The position numbers and the translations under genes are program-made. The notes under the pieces were generated by a model. That model saw nothing but the letters and a program-made list of their open reading frames with translations. It did not search any database and was not told where the DNA came from. From Bordetella genomosp. 10 (GTDB lineage Bacteria; Pseudomonadota; Gammaproteobacteria; Burkholderiales; Burkholderiaceae_B): a DNA stretch of 64,000 bases. The stretch spans positions 992,001-1,056,000 of the forward strand of contig NZ_NEVM01000002.1 in the NCBI RefSeq assembly GCF_002261225.1, given 5' to 3'. How positions within the stretch are numbered: position 1 is the stretch's first letter; each line of letters starts with the position of its first letter. Below are positions 43,454 through 53,401 of the stretch, one piece after another.

Positions 43454-45055
43454 TCAGGTTTTTCGCCGGGGCGCGGCCGGCATGGGCGGGCGCGCTCGTC
43501 CTGGCGGTTGGGATCGTCGTCCCAACTTCCGCCGGAGACGCGCCACGCCGATCACGACGCCGGTCAGGCTCAGGGCGAGGCCGCCGGCGCTCAGGAATAT
43601 CAGCACGGCCGCGCGCCATCCTTCGTCCCGCAACATGGCGGGCAAGTCCCAACTGTGCAGGAAGTTGAACAGCCAGCGGCCGCGGCGTTGCGCGCGGTCC
43701 ACGCCCAGCGCCATGTCGCCCGTTCGCGGATCCAGGTAGACCCAGGTATCGGCCGCGTCGGCGTATTTCAGCCGCCAGACCGGCAGGCGCCGTTCGAGGC
43801 CGCCGTTCATGGCTTCCGGAGCCCGCCCGTAGTAATAGTCGTCGTAGCGGTCCAGCAGGCGCATGTCCGCCAGGGGCGCGGCGACGAGACGGGCGGCGGC
43901 GGCCCGCAATGCGGTCTCCGGCCATTGCTTCAGGATGCGCGGTTGCGCATGGTCAAGGCCGGCGCCGTTCCCGGCCACGCCGTCCAGCACCAGCCGCGTG
44001 CGGTCGGCGCCGTCGCGCGCCAGCAGATAGGGCCGGCCGTCCAGCACCCGCCAGGCGAGTTCGCGCGGCGCGAAGGACGCCGACTGCAACGCCCGCAAGG
44101 CCTCGGCCGGCTGCAGCGCCGGCCGCAGCGCGCCGGGCACGCCGCCCCGGTAGGAGACGACGTCCGGCCGCTGCCCCTGCGCCGCGAATACGCCCAGCGG
44201 ATTCATGGACATCAAGCCGCTGAAGATCCAGGTGCAGGTGATCGCCGCGAAGGCCAGCCCGGTCAGGTGGTGCCAGCGCGGATAGAAATCCCGGTAGGGA
44301 GACCGCGAGCCCGATTTGTAGCGGCCGCGGAAGCGCCAGCGCCACACGCCGGCCAGCGTGCCGGTCACCGCCACGACCGTGCCCGCCGCCGACAGGACGA
44401 TGACGATCCAGCTCCAGCCGGGGTCGACGGGACGGTCGCGCAGGAAATACAGCCAATGCAGCCAGGCGCCGACATAGTTCCAGGCGCGTTGCGCCAGCGG
44501 CGCGTCCATCACCACTTCGCCGGTGGCCGACGACACATAGAGCAGGGTCCGCGCGTCGTCGTCCAGTTGGACGCGCAGCAGCGGCCGGTGCGGATCCAGG
44601 GCGCCGGAGTGGGTCCAGCGGTCCTCCGCGACGGTGTCCACGTAGCGCGCCCCGGCGCCGGACGGGCCTGCCCAGGCCCGCGCCGCGGCCTCGGCCGCCT
44701 CCGGCCCGGCGCGCGGCAGCGGTTGGCCGTTCGCCGCGTCGACCGCGTAAAGCCGTCCGGCGCCGTCGCGCACGCGGTAGACGGGCCGCCCCGCGACCGA
44801 GGTAAGGACGATTTCGGCGGCGTTCGCTGTCGCCCCGACGCGCGCGAGGGCGTCCGCCACCGGTACGCGGACCCGATCCGCGTCCAGCGCCGGCAAGTGC
44901 GCCAGGCGCTCCCAGGGCGTCAGCTTCGGATAGCCGACGAAGAGCATCACCATGCCGCTGACGAACCACGCGGCCATCAGCAGGGAGGCGGCGATGCCCA
45001 TCCAGCGGTGCACCAGGTACACGGCGCGCTTGAAGGCGGACCAGGGCGTTTCCAT
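43454..45055 (-). CDS. PepSY-associated transmembrane protein
   Basis: A 533-residue inner-membrane protein of the PepSY-TM family. An N-terminal helix follows VYLVHRWMGIAASLLMAAWFVSGMVMLF; three further hydrophobic segments lie near residues 210-245 (WIVIVLSAAGTVVAVTGTLAG), 275-295 (LTGLAFAAITCTWIFSGLM) and 490-515 (AAVLIFLSAGGLALSLTGVVIG). Periplasmic PepSY-like parts lie between. Such proteins accompany TonB-dependent siderophore/metallophore receptors, sometimes as metal reductases. Conserved His in the helices (HRWMG, WHHLTG, NFLHSW) could bind heme. It follows the receptor gene by 10 bp. Confidence 0.88.
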   Translation of the reverse strand: METPWSAFKRAVYLVHRWMGIAASLLMAAWFVSGMVMLFVGYPKLTPWERLAHLPALDADRVRVPVADALARVGATANAAEIVLTSVAGRPVYRVRDGAGRLYAVDAANGQPLPRAGPEAAEAAARAWAGPSGAGARYVDTVAEDRWTHSGALDPHRPLLRVQLDDDARTLLYVSSATGEVVMDAPLAQRAWNYVGAWLHWLYFLRDRPVDPGWSWIVIVLSAAGTVVAVTGTLAGVWRWRFRGRYKSGSRSPYRDFYPRWHHLTGLAFAAITCTWIFSGLMSMNPLGVFAAQGQRPDVVSYRGGVPGALRPALQPAEALRALQSASFAPRELAWRVLDGRPYLLARDGADRTRLVLDGVAGNGAGLDHAQPRILKQWPETALRAAAARLVAAPLADMRLLDRYDDYYYGRAPEAMNGGLERRLPVWRLKYADAADTWVYLDPRTGDMALGVDRAQRRGRWLFNFLHSWDLPAMLRDEGWRAAVLIFLSAGGLALSLTGVVIGVARLRRKLGRRSQPPGRARPPMPAAPRRKT

Positions 45056-45065
45056 GGCGGCTGTC

Positions 45066-47390
45066 CTAGAACTTGTAGTTCATGGTCAGCTCCACGCGCC
45101 GGCCGTCGTCATACAGCCACTGCGTCGCGTTGTAGTACGCGGTGGTGGTGTAGTGCCGGTCGAAGATGTTGAAGCCGCGCAGCGTGAAGGAGAGGTCGCG
45201 CCGCGGCTCCCATTTCAGCGCCAGGTCGGTCGTGGTGTAGGCCGCCATCTCCAGCGTATTGGCGCGGTCCGCGTAGCGCCGGCCGACATAGCGCAGGCCC
45301 GCGCTGGCCGTCCATTGCGGCAGGAAACGCCAGCTCAGCCAGACATTGGCCAGCCGCTCGGGCACGTTGGCCGGCACGTTGCCCGCCCGCGAGACCGCCA
45401 CGCCGCCGACGGATTCCGTGAAGTCGTCGTAGCGCGCCCGCAGCAGCGTGGCGTTCGCGTCCAGGCGCCAGTCGCGCGCCAGCGTCAGGCCCAGCGTGGC
45501 CTCGATGCCGCGCGAGGACTGCTTGCCCACCTGCACGCTGGTGGACGGATCCAGGGCATCGGCCGTGACCAGGTTCTTCTTCACGATGCGATAGCCCGCC
45601 AGGGTGAAGTCGCCGTTGCCGTCCAGAAAGGACTGCTTCAGGCCGATCTCGACCTGGCGGCCGGTGGACATGCTGAAGCCGCTGTTCGAGGGCGACAGCA
45701 TCAGCAGGGCACTGACCGGATCGGCGGCTTCCGCATACTGGCCGTAGACGGACAAGTCCGGCGTCAGGTCGTAGACCGTGCCCAGGCGCCAGCCGGTATG
45801 CGAATAGCGCTGGTCGAAGGCCTGCTGGTCCAGCACCAGGTCGCGCCGCGACACGTCCACATGGTCGTAGCGCAGGCCGCCGACCACCGACCACTTGTCG
45901 GTCAGCGACAACCTGTCCTCGCCGTAGAAGGCGTACTGCGAGGCCTTGTTGCGGTACTTCGGCGCGGTGCCCGCGACGTTGATGAAGTCGCCATGGCCGA
46001 AGTCGTAGGGGTCGACGTAGGTGACGCCGGAGTAGGGCGAGTTGTTGGTGTGCTTGAAGCTGCTGTGGCTGGCGTCGAAGCCGACCGACACCTGGTTGGC
46101 CAGGCCCAGCACATGTCCCTTGAAGGTGGCGTCGGAGGTGGCGCCCAGCTCCGATTGGTCGTGCAGGATTTCGGTGTAGGACGAGCGCTGGATCAGGCCG
46201 CTGGAGGGCTGCCAGGTGTAGTACTCCGCGTCGCGCCAGTGGCGGTGGCTGTCCACCTGGTACAGGCGCGTGCGCACGGTCGTGTCCGCGTTGGGCGTCC
46301 ATTGCGCCGACAGCTCGGTCCAGCGGTCGTCGTACTTGATCATGGCGTCGCCCACGTTGTAGTTCTTTTTGCGGATTGAATCGTCGAGGCGGCCGTCGAT
46401 CAGCGGCACGCCGAAATAGCGCATGGGCTGTTGCCAGCCCTGGGCATGGCTCAGCGTCAGGCTGAATTCCGGGGACACGGTCAACTTCAAGGCGCCGGAA
46501 ATACTGAGATTTCTCGAATCGCCCATGTCCACCCAGTTTCCTGAATGATTGCCGCTGATGTCGAAGCGATAGGACAGTTTGTCGTTGATGGCGCCGCCGC
46601 TGCCGAAGGACAGGCGCTGGGTGTCCTCCGTGCCCACGGTGGCCTGGACCTCGTTTTCGATGGGACCGTTGGTCGGCTTCTTGGGAATGACGTTGACCAC
46701 GCCGCCGATGGCGCCTTCGCCATAGATGACCGAGGCGGGACCGCGCAGCACTTCGATGCGGTCGATCGACCAGGTATCGAAGGGAAAGGTGACGCCCAGG
46801 CCGCCATATTGGCGCAGGCCGTCGTAGAGCTGCATGACCGAGGTGGAATCGGTGAAACCGCGCACCGACAGCGCCGATCCGCCGTTGCCGGGATGGGCAA
46901 TGTTGCTGAACCCAGGCGCGCGGGTGATGGCGTCGATGAGGTTGGCGTCGCCGCGCTGCTCCAGTTGCGCGCGGTCTATCGTGTCCACGCTGGCCGGCGT
47001 CTGGCGCGGCGTCAGGCCCAGGTTGGAACCGGTGGCCGCGGGAATGTCGAGGGCGGAGCCGTCCTCCGCGGTGACGGTGACCGGCGCCAGGGTGGCGGTC
47101 GGCGTCGGCGCGGACGGATTCGTCCGCACGGGCTGGGGCGGCGTGGCTGGCGCGGGAGCCCCCGGCGCTACGACGCCGGGGGTTGCCGCCGGCGTGTCCG
47201 CCGCGGCAAGCGCCAGGCCGGGCGCCATCAGTAGCGATAGCGCGAGCAGCGATCGCTCAAATCGAGGCAACGCCTGGCCGGCATCCGGGCGCCGGCCGGG
47301 AGGGGAAGAAGTCAGGACACCGGGAATGCCGGACGAAGGGGTATCGGGCAGGGGCAGTCGATTGCCCGGCCTTGGGAAAGAACCGTTCAT
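45066..47390 (-). CDS. TonB-dependent outer-membrane receptor (siderophore-receptor type)
   Basis: A 774-residue receptor: signal/leader region (hydrophobic stretch LLALSLLMAPGLALAAADT near residues 50-67), Pro/Ala/Thr linker, plug domain (TPASVDTIDRAQLEQRGDANLIDAITRAPGF; IDRIEVLRGPASVIYGEGAIGGVVNVI) and 22-strand barrel ending in YKF. The long N-terminus before the hydrophobic stretch means the ATG at 47390 may be too early. The barrel resembles ferric-siderophore receptors, but the PepSY partner, the DUF2946-like gene upstream and a Zur-like box suggest zinc or a metallophore. No Fur box was seen directly upstream. Confidence 0.9.
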   Translation of the reverse strand: MNGSFPRPGNRLPLPDTPSSGIPGVLTSSPPGRRPDAGQALPRFERSLLALSLLMAPGLALAAADTPAATPGVVAPGAPAPATPPQPVRTNPSAPTPTATLAPVTVTAEDGSALDIPAATGSNLGLTPRQTPASVDTIDRAQLEQRGDANLIDAITRAPGFSNIAHPGNGGSALSVRGFTDSTSVMQLYDGLRQYGGLGVTFPFDTWSIDRIEVLRGPASVIYGEGAIGGVVNVIPKKPTNGPIENEVQATVGTEDTQRLSFGSGGAINDKLSYRFDISGNHSGNWVDMGDSRNLSISGALKLTVSPEFSLTLSHAQGWQQPMRYFGVPLIDGRLDDSIRKKNYNVGDAMIKYDDRWTELSAQWTPNADTTVRTRLYQVDSHRHWRDAEYYTWQPSSGLIQRSSYTEILHDQSELGATSDATFKGHVLGLANQVSVGFDASHSSFKHTNNSPYSGVTYVDPYDFGHGDFINVAGTAPKYRNKASQYAFYGEDRLSLTDKWSVVGGLRYDHVDVSRRDLVLDQQAFDQRYSHTGWRLGTVYDLTPDLSVYGQYAEAADPVSALLMLSPSNSGFSMSTGRQVEIGLKQSFLDGNGDFTLAGYRIVKKNLVTADALDPSTSVQVGKQSSRGIEATLGLTLARDWRLDANATLLRARYDDFTESVGGVAVSRAGNVPANVPERLANVWLSWRFLPQWTASAGLRYVGRRYADRANTLEMAAYTTTDLALKWEPRRDLSFTLRGFNIFDRHYTTTAYYNATQWLYDDGRRVELTMNYKF

Positions 47391-47676
47391 GAATGGAATC
47401 GCCGTTGAAACTAGCCGAAGGGCGGCCGCGCGCCAGGCGGCGGCCGTGGCCGATGCGGTCGGCGGATGGGCGGCGGTGCGAGGGAGGCGCGCTCGGGCCG
47501 GGGGCGTGGCGCGTGGAAGCGCGATCGCGCAGCGCAAGGAGGCTGCGGTTTCACGACGGCGCGCGACGGCGGTGAGCGGCGAGCCCCCCGTGCGCACGGT
47601 CGACGCCGGCACGCGGGCGCGGCGCGCCGGCGTGTCATCCGGACGACGGCATCAAGCCATCACGGGGCGGAGTCGC

Positions 47677-48096
47677 TCAAGCGGCGGGCGGCCCGCGTGG
47701 CCGGCCAGGAGAGCTGGCGAGCAGGCCCTGCGCCGCTGGCGGCGCTTCGACGGTGAAGTCCGGCAGGCTGGCCGGACCGGCGGGCAGCATCCACGCCAGC
47801 AGATAGAGCGTGGGAAGCACGGCGGCGCCGGCCATGGCGCAGCCGCCGCTGCAGCAGTGCGGCAGCGTGTTGCCGTGTTCGGCGACTGCCTTGGAGGCGG
47901 TGGCGCTGTCGCCCGCGTCGAGCTTGATCACGCGGGGACCGGCAGCCGTGCAGATGATGGTGGTGGCGCCGCCGGCCGTGGAGGACACCACGGTCCCGGC
48001 CAGGGCCGATGCCGACATCAGGGAATAAAAGGCGATCACGAACGCCGCGAGTGACGCGAACCAGGATGCGGCCCTGCTGCGGGTTCCGGAGCGCAT
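47677..48096 (-). CDS. DUF2946-like small membrane/exported protein
   Basis: A 139-residue protein. The N-terminal hydrophobic segment SWFASLAAFVIAFYSLMSASALAG can act as signal or anchor; a second lies at AAVLPTLYLLAWMLPAG. Between them LPHCCSGGCAM is a Cys/His cluster likely to bind metal and typical of DUF2946-like proteins found beside TonB-dependent metal receptors. It lies 286 bp upstream of the receptor gene on the same strand. The Zur-like palindrome lies about 125 bp upstream of its ATG, so it may be the first gene of a zinc-regulated operon. Confidence 0.72.
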   Translation of the reverse strand: MRSGTRSRAASWFASLAAFVIAFYSLMSASALAGTVVSSTAGGATTIICTAAGPRVIKLDAGDSATASKAVAEHGNTLPHCCSGGCAMAGAAVLPTLYLLAWMLPAGPASLPDFTVEAPPAAQGLLASSPGRPRGPPAA

Positions 48097-48215
48097 GGTC
48101 GGTGTGGCCTTGTCGGACGTTGGGAAAAATCGCCTGGAAAATTTCAGCGGATGGTATCACGCGCGCCACGGGGCCGGCGACATGCGCGTGTCCTTTGCCC
48201 ATGGTCTTTGCCGAT

Positions 48216-48236
48216 ATTGTTATGTTATAACATCTC
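48216..48236. promoter_or_regulatory. Putative Zur box in the divergent promoter
   Basis: ATGTTATAACAT at 48222-48233 is a perfect 12-bp palindrome inside TTGTTATGTTATAACATCTC. Proteobacterial Zur sites are commonly of the form GTTATGTTATAACATAAC; this copy matches 15 or more of 18 positions (from 48219). It stands in a small AT-rich island, about 90 bp before the COG0523 GTPase ATG and about 125 bp before the DUF2946-like ATG, able to serve both directions. Confidence 0.75.
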
Positions 48237-48322
48237 AATAAATGGGCATCCCCTGGGCATCCTATCTGGACGTCCCATCGATTGGATGCTCCATCCCATC
48301 TTCCACCGGATTTACACGACTC

Positions 48323-49555
<1,233 letters not shown>

Positions 49556-49639
49556 GCGGCCGCCCTCCCGGAGCAAGGAACGCCATTTGCGCAGTTTTCG
49601 GCCTGTGTCTCAAACCTTGCTCATCATCGGGAGTCTCAT

Positions 49640-51430
49640 ATGGCCACCACTGTCGGCGATTTCCTGGTTGACCGCCTGTATGCCTGGGGCGTGCGCCGCA
49701 TCTTCGGTTATCCGGGCGACGGCATCAACGGCGTCTTCGGGGCCTTGCGGCGGGCGCGCGGCAAGATCGAGTTCGTGCAGGCCCGCCACGAGGAAATGGC
49801 CGCGTTCATGGCCAGCGCCCATGCAAAATTTACTGGAGAGCTGGGCGTGTGCATCGCCACGTCCGGCCCCGGGGCCTCCCATTTGTTGACCGGCCTCTAT
49901 GACGCCCGCATGGACCATGTGCCGGTGCTGGCCATCGCCGGCCAGCAGGCGCGCGCGTCGCTGGGCGGCCATTACCAGCAGGAGCTGGACCTCGTCTCGA
50001 TGTTCAAGGACGTCGCCGGCGCCTTCGTGCAGCAGGCCGTGGTGCCCGGCCAGGTGCGCCACCTGGTCGACCGGGCCGTCCGCACGGCCCTGGCGGAGCG
50101 CAAGGTGACGGCGCTGGTGCTGCCCAACGACCTGCAGGAGCTGGGATACGAGCCGCCGGGCCACAAGCACGGCACGGTGCATTCCGGCGTCGGCTACCAG
50201 GCGCCGCGCCTGCTTCCTTTCAAGGAAGACCTGGAGCGCGCCGCCGAGGTCCTGAACGCCGGCAAGAAGGTCGCGATCCTGGTCGGCGCCGGCGCGCTCG
50301 CCGCCACCGATGAGGTGATCGCCGTGGCGGACCGCCTGGGGGCGGGCGTGGCCAAGGCCTTGCTGGGCAAGGCGGTATTGCCGGACGATACGCCCTGGGT
50401 CACCGGTTCCATCGGCTTGCTGGGCACCAAGCCCAGCTACGAAATGATGGAGGCTTGCGACACGCTGCTGATGATCGGGTCCGGTTTTCCGTACTCGGAA
50501 TTCCTGCCCAAGGAAGGCGCCGCGCGCGGGGTGCAGATCGATATCAAGGCCGATATGCTGAGCCTGCGCTACCCCATGGAGGTCAGCCTGGTGGGCGACA
50601 GCGCCCAGACCTTGCGCGAACTGCTGCCGCTGCTGGAGCAGAAGACCGACACGCGATGGCGCGACGACATCGCCCATTGGACCGGCCGCTGGTGGAAGAC
50701 CTTGGAGAAGCGCGCGCTGGAGCCCGGGCGCGAAGGCGTGAATCCGCAGCGCAGCGTGTGGGAGCTGTCGTCCCGCGTGCCGGCCGACGCCGTCGTCACC
50801 AGCGACTCGGGCTCGGTGGCCAATTGGTATGCGCGGGATTTGAAGGTGCAGCGCGGCATGATGTGCTCGCTGTCCGGCGGACTGGCGTCCATGGGCGCGG
50901 CGGTTCCCTATGCCATCGCTGCCAAGTTCGCCCATCCGGCGCGGCCGGTCATCGCGCTGGTGGGCGACGGCGCGATGCAGATGAACAATATGGCGGAGTT
51001 GATCACCGTCGCCAAATATTGGGAACAGTGGGCCGACCCGCGATGGATCTGCATGGTCCTGAACAACGGCGACCTGAACCAGGTGACGTGGGAACAGCGG
51101 GTCATGAACGGCGACCCCAAGTTTTCCGCATCGCAGGATATTCCGTCGATTCCTTATCACGCCTTCGCCGAAATGATAGGCCTGAAGGGGATATACGTGG
51201 ACCAGGACGACATGCTGGGCGCGGCATGGGATACGGCGCTGCATGCCGACCGTCCCGTGGTCATCGAGGTGAAGGCCGACCCTAGCGTGCCGCCGCTGCC
51301 GCCGCACATCACCATGACCCAGGCGCGCGCCTTCGGCAAGGCGCTGCTGCAAGGCGACCCCGACCAGGGCAACGTGGTGATCGACACGGCGCGCCAAGTC
51401 TTGGGCAGCGTGCTGCCGGGCGGCGCATAG
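49640..51430 (+). CDS. Thiamine-pyrophosphate enzyme of the pyruvate oxidase/acetolactate synthase family
   Basis: A 596-residue TPP-dependent enzyme. N-terminal domain: VRRIFGYPGDGINGVFGAL and QARHEEMAAF with catalytic Glu51; TSGPGASHLLTGLYDA. Central Rossmann-like domain about 200-340. C-terminal TPP-Mg motif VALVGDGAMQMNN near residue 440 ending with NNGDLNQVTWE. Wording is closest to PoxB-like pyruvate oxidases/dehydrogenases; the E. coli-type C-terminal lipid-binding tail is not evident. It would decarboxylate a 2-oxoacid, perhaps pyruvate to acetate. It follows the COG0523 gene by 84 bp, but no functional link is evident. Confidence 0.88.
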   Translation: MATTVGDFLVDRLYAWGVRRIFGYPGDGINGVFGALRRARGKIEFVQARHEEMAAFMASAHAKFTGELGVCIATSGPGASHLLTGLYDARMDHVPVLAIAGQQARASLGGHYQQELDLVSMFKDVAGAFVQQAVVPGQVRHLVDRAVRTALAERKVTALVLPNDLQELGYEPPGHKHGTVHSGVGYQAPRLLPFKEDLERAAEVLNAGKKVAILVGAGALAATDEVIAVADRLGAGVAKALLGKAVLPDDTPWVTGSIGLLGTKPSYEMMEACDTLLMIGSGFPYSEFLPKEGAARGVQIDIKADMLSLRYPMEVSLVGDSAQTLRELLPLLEQKTDTRWRDDIAHWTGRWWKTLEKRALEPGREGVNPQRSVWELSSRVPADAVVTSDSGSVANWYARDLKVQRGMMCSLSGGLASMGAAVPYAIAAKFAHPARPVIALVGDGAMQMNNMAELITVAKYWEQWADPRWICMVLNNGDLNQVTWEQRVMNGDPKFSASQDIPSIPYHAFAEMIGLKGIYVDQDDMLGAAWDTALHADRPVVIEVKADPSVPPLPPHITMTQARAFGKALLQGDPDQGNVVIDTARQVLGSVLPGGA

Positions 51431-51526
51431 CGGGCAGGGCGCGCGGGGCCATCCGCGCCGAGCATGCCGGCCTGCACAGCCGGTCGCCTGCGCTGCCAGC
51501 CCGGCGTCACGAGCACGGCGTCGTCG

Positions 51527-52540
51527 CTACGCGGCTTTACCGTCCACGCCCACCAAGGCTTCGAATCTGCGGGCGATGCCCTTCGCATCCATGCCGAACT
51601 CGCGCATCAGGTGCGGCGTGGTGGCGCCATAAGCGAAGACGTCCGGCACGCCCACGCGCCCGAAGCGCAGGGCGCAGCCGGCTTCGGCGATCTGCTCCGC
51701 CAGCGCGGAACCCAAGCCGCCGACGATGGAGTGATTCTCGACGGTCAGCACGGCGCCGGCCGCGCGCGCCAGCGCCAGCAGGTCGGCGCTCAGCGGCTTG
51801 AGCCGCGTCACCGCGACTACGCCCACGTCGATGCCGCGCGCGGCCAGGCGATCGGCGGCGCCCTGCGCTTCGGGCACGCTCAGGCCGCAGGCCAGTAGCA
51901 GTCCGTCCGCGCCTTCCCGCAGGACCGCGTAACCGCGGCCGCCGGAGGAGGGCGCGGCGGCGCCGGCGGCCTGCTCCCTGGCTCGCGCCAGGCGCAGATA
52001 GACCGGCCCTTCGTGCGCGACGGCTTCGGCCACGGCGTCCGCGACCTGGCCCGGCGCCGGCTCCAGGATGTGCATATTGGGCAGGCCGCGCATCATCGCG
52101 ATATCGTCGATGGCCTGGTGGCTGACGCCCAGCAAGGTATCGAGGCCCGGAATGAATCCCACCACCTTGACGTTCAGGCGGGGATAGGCGATCTGCATGG
52201 CCAGTTGATCATAGGCGCGCCGCGTGGCGAAGACGCTGAAGGTGTGCACGAACGGAATGCGGCCGCAACGGGCCATGCCTCCAGCCATGCCCATCATGTT
52301 GGCCTCTGCGATGCCCACCTGGAAGAACTGGTCGGGCAGGGCGTCGCGCAGCAGGTCGGTTTCGGTCGGTCCGCTGAGATCGGCCGTAAGGGCGACGATG
52401 CGCGGGTCGCGCCTGGCGGCGGCCAGCAAGGCCGAGCCGTAAGGCTTGGCCGCCACGCCCTGGCCGGATCGGTCGGTAAAGTCATTGACGGTCAACGACG
52501 GAGCGTTCACTGAATGGGTGTTAACTGAAGGGGCGTTCAC
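51527..52540 (-). CDS. Transketolase-like protein, C-terminal (PYR) subunit
   Basis: A 337-residue split-transketolase beta chain (pyrimidine-binding and C-terminal domains). DQFFQVGIAEANMMGMAGGMAR holds the catalytic Glu for TPP activation; FVHTFSVFATRRAYDQLAMQIAY and VENHSIVGGLGSALAEQIAEAG are typical. The GTG at 52540 overlaps the stop of the N-terminal subunit gene (GTGA, 52537-52540), implying coupling. A second in-frame GTG at 52510 follows a repeated VNAPS motif (VNAPSVNTHSVNAPS), suggesting a small duplication at the N-terminus. Split transketolases of this kind often act on unusual sugars or branched ketoses. Confidence 0.9.
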   Translation of the reverse strand: MNAPSVNTHSVNAPSLTVNDFTDRSGQGVAAKPYGSALLAAARRDPRIVALTADLSGPTETDLLRDALPDQFFQVGIAEANMMGMAGGMARCGRIPFVHTFSVFATRRAYDQLAMQIAYPRLNVKVVGFIPGLDTLLGVSHQAIDDIAMMRGLPNMHILEPAPGQVADAVAEAVAHEGPVYLRLARAREQAAGAAAPSSGGRGYAVLREGADGLLLACGLSVPEAQGAADRLAARGIDVGVVAVTRLKPLSADLLALARAAGAVLTVENHSIVGGLGSALAEQIAEAGCALRFGRVGVPDVFAYGATTPHLMREFGMDAKGIARRFEALVGVDGKAA

Positions 52541-53388
52541 GGGTGTGCCTTCCTGTCCAGTTCCATGAGGGCTTGCGCCGCCGTCTCGGGCGGCAGGCGC
52601 AGGTTGTGGCCCAGCAGTCCTTCCAGCGAGGGCGCGCCCTTGCCGACCAGGGTGCGGGCGATGATGCAATGCGGCTGCCCGGGCGTCGCGCGCACGCGGT
52701 CCAGCATCGCGAGGATGGCGTCCATATCGTTGCCGTCGATGTCCTCGACGCGCCAGCCGAAGGCCCGCCATTTGTCGGCCAGGGGCTCGTGCGGCTGCAC
52801 CTGGTCGATATGGCCCTCGACCTGCATGTCGTTGGCGTCGATGATCAGGCAAAGGTTGTCCAGCCGCCAGTTGCCGGCGGCCATGGCCGCTTCCCAGACC
52901 TGGCCCTCCTGCAATTCGCCATCGCCCAGCATGACGAAGACGCGGCTGCCGCCGCCCGTGCGCTTGAGCGTGGCGGCCATGCCGACGCCCACCGACAGTC
53001 CCTGGCCCAGGGAGCCGCAGGTGGCCTCGATCATCGGACCGAGCCGCTCGGATGCGTTGATCTCCAGCGGGGAGCCGTCGTCGCAATAGCCGTCGAGCAA
53101 GGCCGGCGGGAAATAGCCGCGCGCCGCCAGCGTGGCATAGAAGATGGCGGTGTTGTGCGCGGTGGACAGGATGAAGCGGTCGCGTTCCGGCCAGTCGGGC
53201 GTCTGCGGACGCTGCCGGAGCTCGGCGAAGTACAGGGCGGTGAACAGGTCGGCGGCGCCCAGTCCCTGCTGCACATAGCCTTGTCCGGTGCGCGCCACCA
53301 TGCGGACGACCTGCTTGCGCAGGGCCAGCGCGATGGCGCGCAGTTCGCCGGCGGTGCGCGTCGGTTCGAAACGGAGTGCGGTGTCCAT
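52537..53388 (-). CDS. Transketolase-like protein, N-terminal (PP) subunit
   Basis: A 283-residue split-transketolase alpha chain carrying the pyrophosphate-binding domain. The TPP motif GDGELQEGQVWEAAM starts at Gly155 and ends with NLCLIIDANDMQ. RFILSTAHNT holds His78 of the active site, and GSLGQGLSVGVGMA is conserved. Together with the overlapping C-terminal subunit it should transfer a two-carbon unit between a ketose and an aldehyde, or act on a related 2-oxo compound. It lies 13 bp after the aminotransferase gene in the same operon. Confidence 0.92.
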   Translation of the reverse strand: MDTALRFEPTRTAGELRAIALALRKQVVRMVARTGQGYVQQGLGAADLFTALYFAELRQRPQTPDWPERDRFILSTAHNTAIFYATLAARGYFPPALLDGYCDDGSPLEINASERLGPMIEATCGSLGQGLSVGVGMAATLKRTGGGSRVFVMLGDGELQEGQVWEAAMAAGNWRLDNLCLIIDANDMQVEGHIDQVQPHEPLADKWRAFGWRVEDIDGNDMDAILAMLDRVRATPGQPHCIIARTLVGKGAPSLEGLLGHNLRLPPETAAQALMELDRKAHP

Positions 53389-53401
53389 GGGAATGGCTTC
53401 C

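Noticed and set aside
47391..47676. Search for a Fur box upstream of the TonB receptor
   Set aside because: No sequence resembling GATAATGATAATCATTATC was found; the only metal-regulator-like box in the locus is the Zur-type palindrome at 48222-48233.
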